From Acidobacteriota bacterium (GTDB lineage Bacteria; Acidobacteriota; Vicinamibacteria; Vicinamibacterales; 2-12-FULL-66-21), in the NCBI GenBank assembly GCA_020200195.1, contig JAIVJE010000421.1, positions 1 through 8,095 of the forward strand: a DNA stretch of 8,095 nucleotides, given 5' to 3'. The notes below the pieces were generated by a model, which was given only the letters and a program-made list of their open reading frames with translations, did not search any database and was not told the origin of the DNA. A program made the translations under genes and the position numbers. Below are positions 5,969-8,095 of the stretch, piece after piece. The number at the start of each line of letters is the position of its first letter. Position 1 is the stretch's first letter.

Positions 5969-6597
5969 TCGCCGACTTTCACCTGCAGGGCGGCCTGCGC
6001 AGCCGCCAGCCGCGCCACGGGGATCCGGTACGGGGACGCGCTCACGTAGTCGAGCCCGGCGCTCTCGAAGAAATGGATCGACGATGGATCCCCGCCGTGT
6101 TCCCCGCAAATGCCGATCTTCAGGTTGGGCCGCGCCGCCCGGCCCTTCCGCACGCCCATCGTCACCAGCGCGCCGACGCCGACGGTGTCAATGCTCGCGA
6201 ACGGATCCTTGTCGAGGATTTTGCGATCCTGATAGGCGCCCAGGAACTTGCCGATATCGTCCCGTGAGAAGCCGAACGTCAGCTGCGTCAGGTCGTTCGT
6301 CCCGAACGAGAAGAACTGCGCCTCAACCGCGATCTCATCGGCGGTCACCGCGCCGCGAGGAACCTCGATCATCGTGCCGACGAGGTAGGTGATCTTCACG
6401 CCCTTTTCCTTCATCACCGCTTCGGCCACGCGGTCCACGACCTCTTTCTGATCGCGGAGCTCTTTCACGTGCCCGACGAGCGGGATCATGATTTCCGGCA
6501 CGACGTTCATCCCTTCTTTGGCGAGCTGGCAGGCCGCTTCGATGATCGCGCGCGTCTGCATCTCGGTAATCTCGGGGTATGTGATCCCCAGCCGCAC
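5965..6597 (-). CDS. ppdK: Pyruvate, phosphate dikinase, C-terminal fragment (PEP/pyruvate-binding barrel) of a disrupted gene
   Basis: The 210-residue frame encodes the end of PPDK: RLGITYPEITEMQTRAIIEAA, VVPEIMIPLVGHVKEL, GTMIEVPRGA at about residues 79-88, EAQFFSFGTNDLTQLTFGFSRDD, then GICGEHGGDPSS with the catalytic Cys of the PEP/pyruvate site, and DYVSASPYRIPVARLAAAQAAL. This domain interconverts PEP and pyruvate using the phosphorylated swivelling histidine domain. The GTG at 6597 is not a natural start: family sequence runs a few codons upstream (HRGVRL, about 6606-6592) and then meets the break. The true N-terminal part is in another frame to the right. The TGA at 5967-5965 overlaps the corA TTG start. 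It cannot act as a separate enzyme. Confidence 0.85.
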   Translation of the reverse strand: MRLGITYPEITEMQTRAIIEAACQLAKEGMNVVPEIMIPLVGHVKELRDQKEVVDRVAEAVMKEKGVKITYLVGTMIEVPRGAVTADEIAVEAQFFSFGTNDLTQLTFGFSRDDIGKFLGAYQDRKILDKDPFASIDTVGVGALVTMGVRKGRAARPNLKIGICGEHGGDPSSIHFFESAGLDYVSASPYRIPVARLAAAQAALQVKVGD

Positions 6598-8095
6598 GCC
6601 CCGGTGGGCGGTCCGACTCGTTGTCGGCCAGGATCATCCGCTGCACGATGGGAATGCGCCCCTCACCGAAGAACATGTGCTCAGTCCGGCACAGTCCGAT
6701 GCCGCGAGCGCCAAACGCATATGCAATCTCGGCCTGGTCCGGCTGGTCGGCATTGGCGCGGATGCCCAGCCGCCGGTACTTGTCGGCCCACGAGAGCAGC
6801 CTGTCGAAACGTTGATAGAGGTCGGACTGTTCCGGCTTGAGCGTGCCTGCGACAACCTGCAGGATCTCGCTTGGCGTGGTCGCCACTTGTCCGAGCTTCA
6901 CCTCGCCGGTGAGCCCGTCGAAGGACACGTAATCACCTTCCTTCACCGTCTTGCCATTCACGATGAAGGACCGCGCCGCTTCTGCAATCTCGAGCGCCCC
7001 GGCGCCGACGATCGACGGTTTTCCCATCTGCCGCCCGACCACCGCCGCGTGCGACGTCATTCCGCCAGTCGCCGTCAGAATGCCCTGCGCGACGAACATC
7101 CCGTGGATGTCGTCGGGCACCGTCTCCTTTCGGACGAGGATCACTTTCTTCCCCGCGCGCGTCCACTCCACGGCATCGTCCGCGGTGAAGACCGCTTGAC
7201 CGGCAGCGGCACCGGGGGACGCCGGCAACCCCTTGGTCGCCACCGGAAGCGCTTTCCAGGCCTTCGGATCGAACATCGGGGCGAGAAGCTGTGAGACCGA
7301 CTCCGGATCCACCTGCAGGATCGCGTCCTTCGGCGTGATCAACTTCTCAGCGACGAGGTCGGTCGCGATCACGACCGCCGCGTATCCCGTCCTCTTGCCA
7401 TTGCGCGTCTGCAGCATGAACAAACGATCGTCCTGGATCGTGAATTCGAAGTCCTGGACGTCCCGGTAATGCCGCTCGAGCCTCGTGGTGATCTCACGCA
7501 ACTGCTTGAACGCGGCAGGCATGAGCCCCTCGAGCGCGGCGATCGGCTGGGGCGTGCGGATGCCGGCGACGACGTCCTCTCCCTGCGCGTTGACGAGAAA
7601 CTCCCCGTAGAACTCTTTCGCGCCGGTGGCAGGGCTGCGCGTGAAGCCGACGCCCGTTGCCGAGCGATCGCCGGTGTTTCCGAACACCATCATCTGGACG
7701 TTGACGGCAGTTCCGATGGAGTCCGGGATGTCGTAGATGCGGCGGTATTCGATCGCCCGCGCGTTGTTCCAGGAACGAAACACCGCATCGCGCGCTCCAC
7801 GCAGCTGTTCGAGCGGCTCCTGCGGGAACGCGCGGCCGCTCCGATCCCGGACGATGTCCTTGTACTTGAGGACGACGTCGCGCAATCCCTTCTCGTCGAG
7901 GTCCGTGTCCAGATGGGCGCCGTGCTTCGTTTTGATCTCCTCGAAGCGTTTCTCGAACGCTTCCTTCGGGATCTCGAGGACAACGTTACCGAACATCTGG
8001 ATGAAGCGGCGGTAGCTGTCGTAGGCGAAGCGGCCGTTGCCGGTGCGCGCCTTCAGCCCTTCGACCGTCTTGTCGTTCAGGCCGAGATTGAGGAT
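6335..8095 (-). CDS. ppdK: Pyruvate, phosphate dikinase, N-terminal/central part of a disrupted gene, 5' end outside window
   Basis: PPDK converts ATP, phosphate and pyruvate to AMP, pyrophosphate and PEP, and links glycolysis to gluconeogenesis in the cytoplasm. The frame is open from the right edge (ILNLGLNDKTVEGL, then RFAYDSYRRFIQMFGNVV), so the coding start is outside. Visible parts are the remainder of the ATP-grasp domain (FGNTGDRSATGVGFTRSPATG, DFEFTIQDDRLFMLQTRNGKR) and the central swivelling domain with the phosphohistidine motif GGMTSHAAVVGRQMGKPSIVG, its His being about residue 349 of the visible part. The start of the C-terminal barrel includes GIGLCRTEHMFF with the phosphate-binding Arg. 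Resemblance ends at RMILADNESDR (about 6610). The remaining 90 or so codons to 6335 are an Arg/Asp-rich out-of-frame tail overlapping the C-terminal fragment. The Met at 7996 is internal, not a start. Confidence 0.87.
   Translation of the reverse strand: MLNLGLNDKTVEGLKARTGNGRFAYDSYRRFIQMFGNVVLEIPKEAFEKRFEEIKTKHGAHLDTDLDEKGLRDVVLKYKDIVRDRSGRAFPQEPLEQLRGARDAVFRSWNNARAIEYRRIYDIPDSIGTAVNVQMMVFGNTGDRSATGVGFTRSPATGAKEFYGEFLVNAQGEDVVAGIRTPQPIAALEGLMPAAFKQLREITTRLERHYRDVQDFEFTIQDDRLFMLQTRNGKRTGYAAVVIATDLVAEKLITPKDAILQVDPESVSQLLAPMFDPKAWKALPVATKGLPASPGAAAGQAVFTADDAVEWTRAGKKVILVRKETVPDDIHGMFVAQGILTATGGMTSHAAVVGRQMGKPSIVGAGALEIAEAARSFIVNGKTVKEGDYVSFDGLTGEVKLGQVATTPSEILQVVAGTLKPEQSDLYQRFDRLLSWADKYRRLGIRANADQPDQAEIAYAFGARGIGLCRTEHMFFGEGRIPIVQRMILADNESDRPPGRAAGDHIPRDYRDADARDHRSGLPARQRRDERRAGNHDPARRARERAPRSERGRGPRGRSGDEGKGREDHLPRRHDDRGSSRRGDRR
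6604..6614 (-). other. Break point in ppdK (frame change with missing conserved block)
   Basis: PPDK reading goes directly from ILADNESDR in one frame to HRGVRLGITYPE in another, across GGACCGCCCACCGG. The intervening family segment of roughly 75-80 residues is absent. It normally holds the LLPxQR stretch, the RLLDPPLHEF-type block and the HEFNPMLG that leads into GHRG. Its length cannot be a multiple of three. Confidence 0.75.

Noticed and set aside
5969..6109. Upstream in-frame extension of corA
   Set aside because: It overlaps conserved ppdK C-terminal codons and reads as Arg-rich sequence; CorA resemblance starts at the TTG at 5968.
6488..7294. Plus-strand frame of 268 codons opposite ppdK
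   Set aside because: Antisense to conserved PPDK motifs, with no domain or start signal of its own.

Overview
The window is a gene-dense, high-GC bacterial chromosome segment made almost entirely of housekeeping genes. Protein family resemblance (MutL, PPDK, CorA, RarA) and gene style fit an Acidobacteriota-like soil or sediment bacterium. That assignment is inference, since there is no rRNA or other decisive marker. I see no tRNA, rRNA, insertion sequence, CRISPR array, phage gene or integration site, and no stretch above 300 bases without a gene.

Layout. At the left edge is the 5' end of a greA-like gene on the minus strand (1-136). Diverging from it after 23 bases is a plus-strand pair: a TrmH/SpoU rRNA 2'-O-methyltransferase (160-969) and rarA/mgsA (953-2278), overlapping by 17 bases. 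rarA converges on a minus-strand membrane-anchored trypsin-like serine protease (2275-3144), and the two stop codons share bases. The remainder is a minus-strand run transcribed right to left: ppdK (from beyond 8095 to 5965), corA (5968-5003, TTG start overlapping the ppdK stop) and mutL (5002-3370, GTG start directly abutting the corA stop). The protease lies downstream of mutL with its own promoter and leader.

The main anomaly is that both mutL and ppdK are broken. Each is open in one frame up to an internal point and resumes in another frame, and at each junction a conserved block is absent: the VDVNVHPxKxEVRF region of MutL, and the block with the RLLDPPLHEF-type arginine of PPDK. Two such lesions in otherwise undecayed genes suggest either assembly errors or very recent mutations. 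Programmed frameshifting cannot explain missing sequence.

The most interesting regulatory region lies between mutL and the protease. A near-consensus sigma-70 promoter (TTGACA, 17 bases, TACAGT) drives a leader of about 110 bases. The leader has blocks resembling the GEMM/c-di-GMP-I riboswitch core, in the right order, and an 8-bp closing stem whose 3' strand contains the protease's Shine-Dalgarno sequence. The resemblance is imperfect. The inference is that a second messenger or another ligand gates translation of an exported protease.
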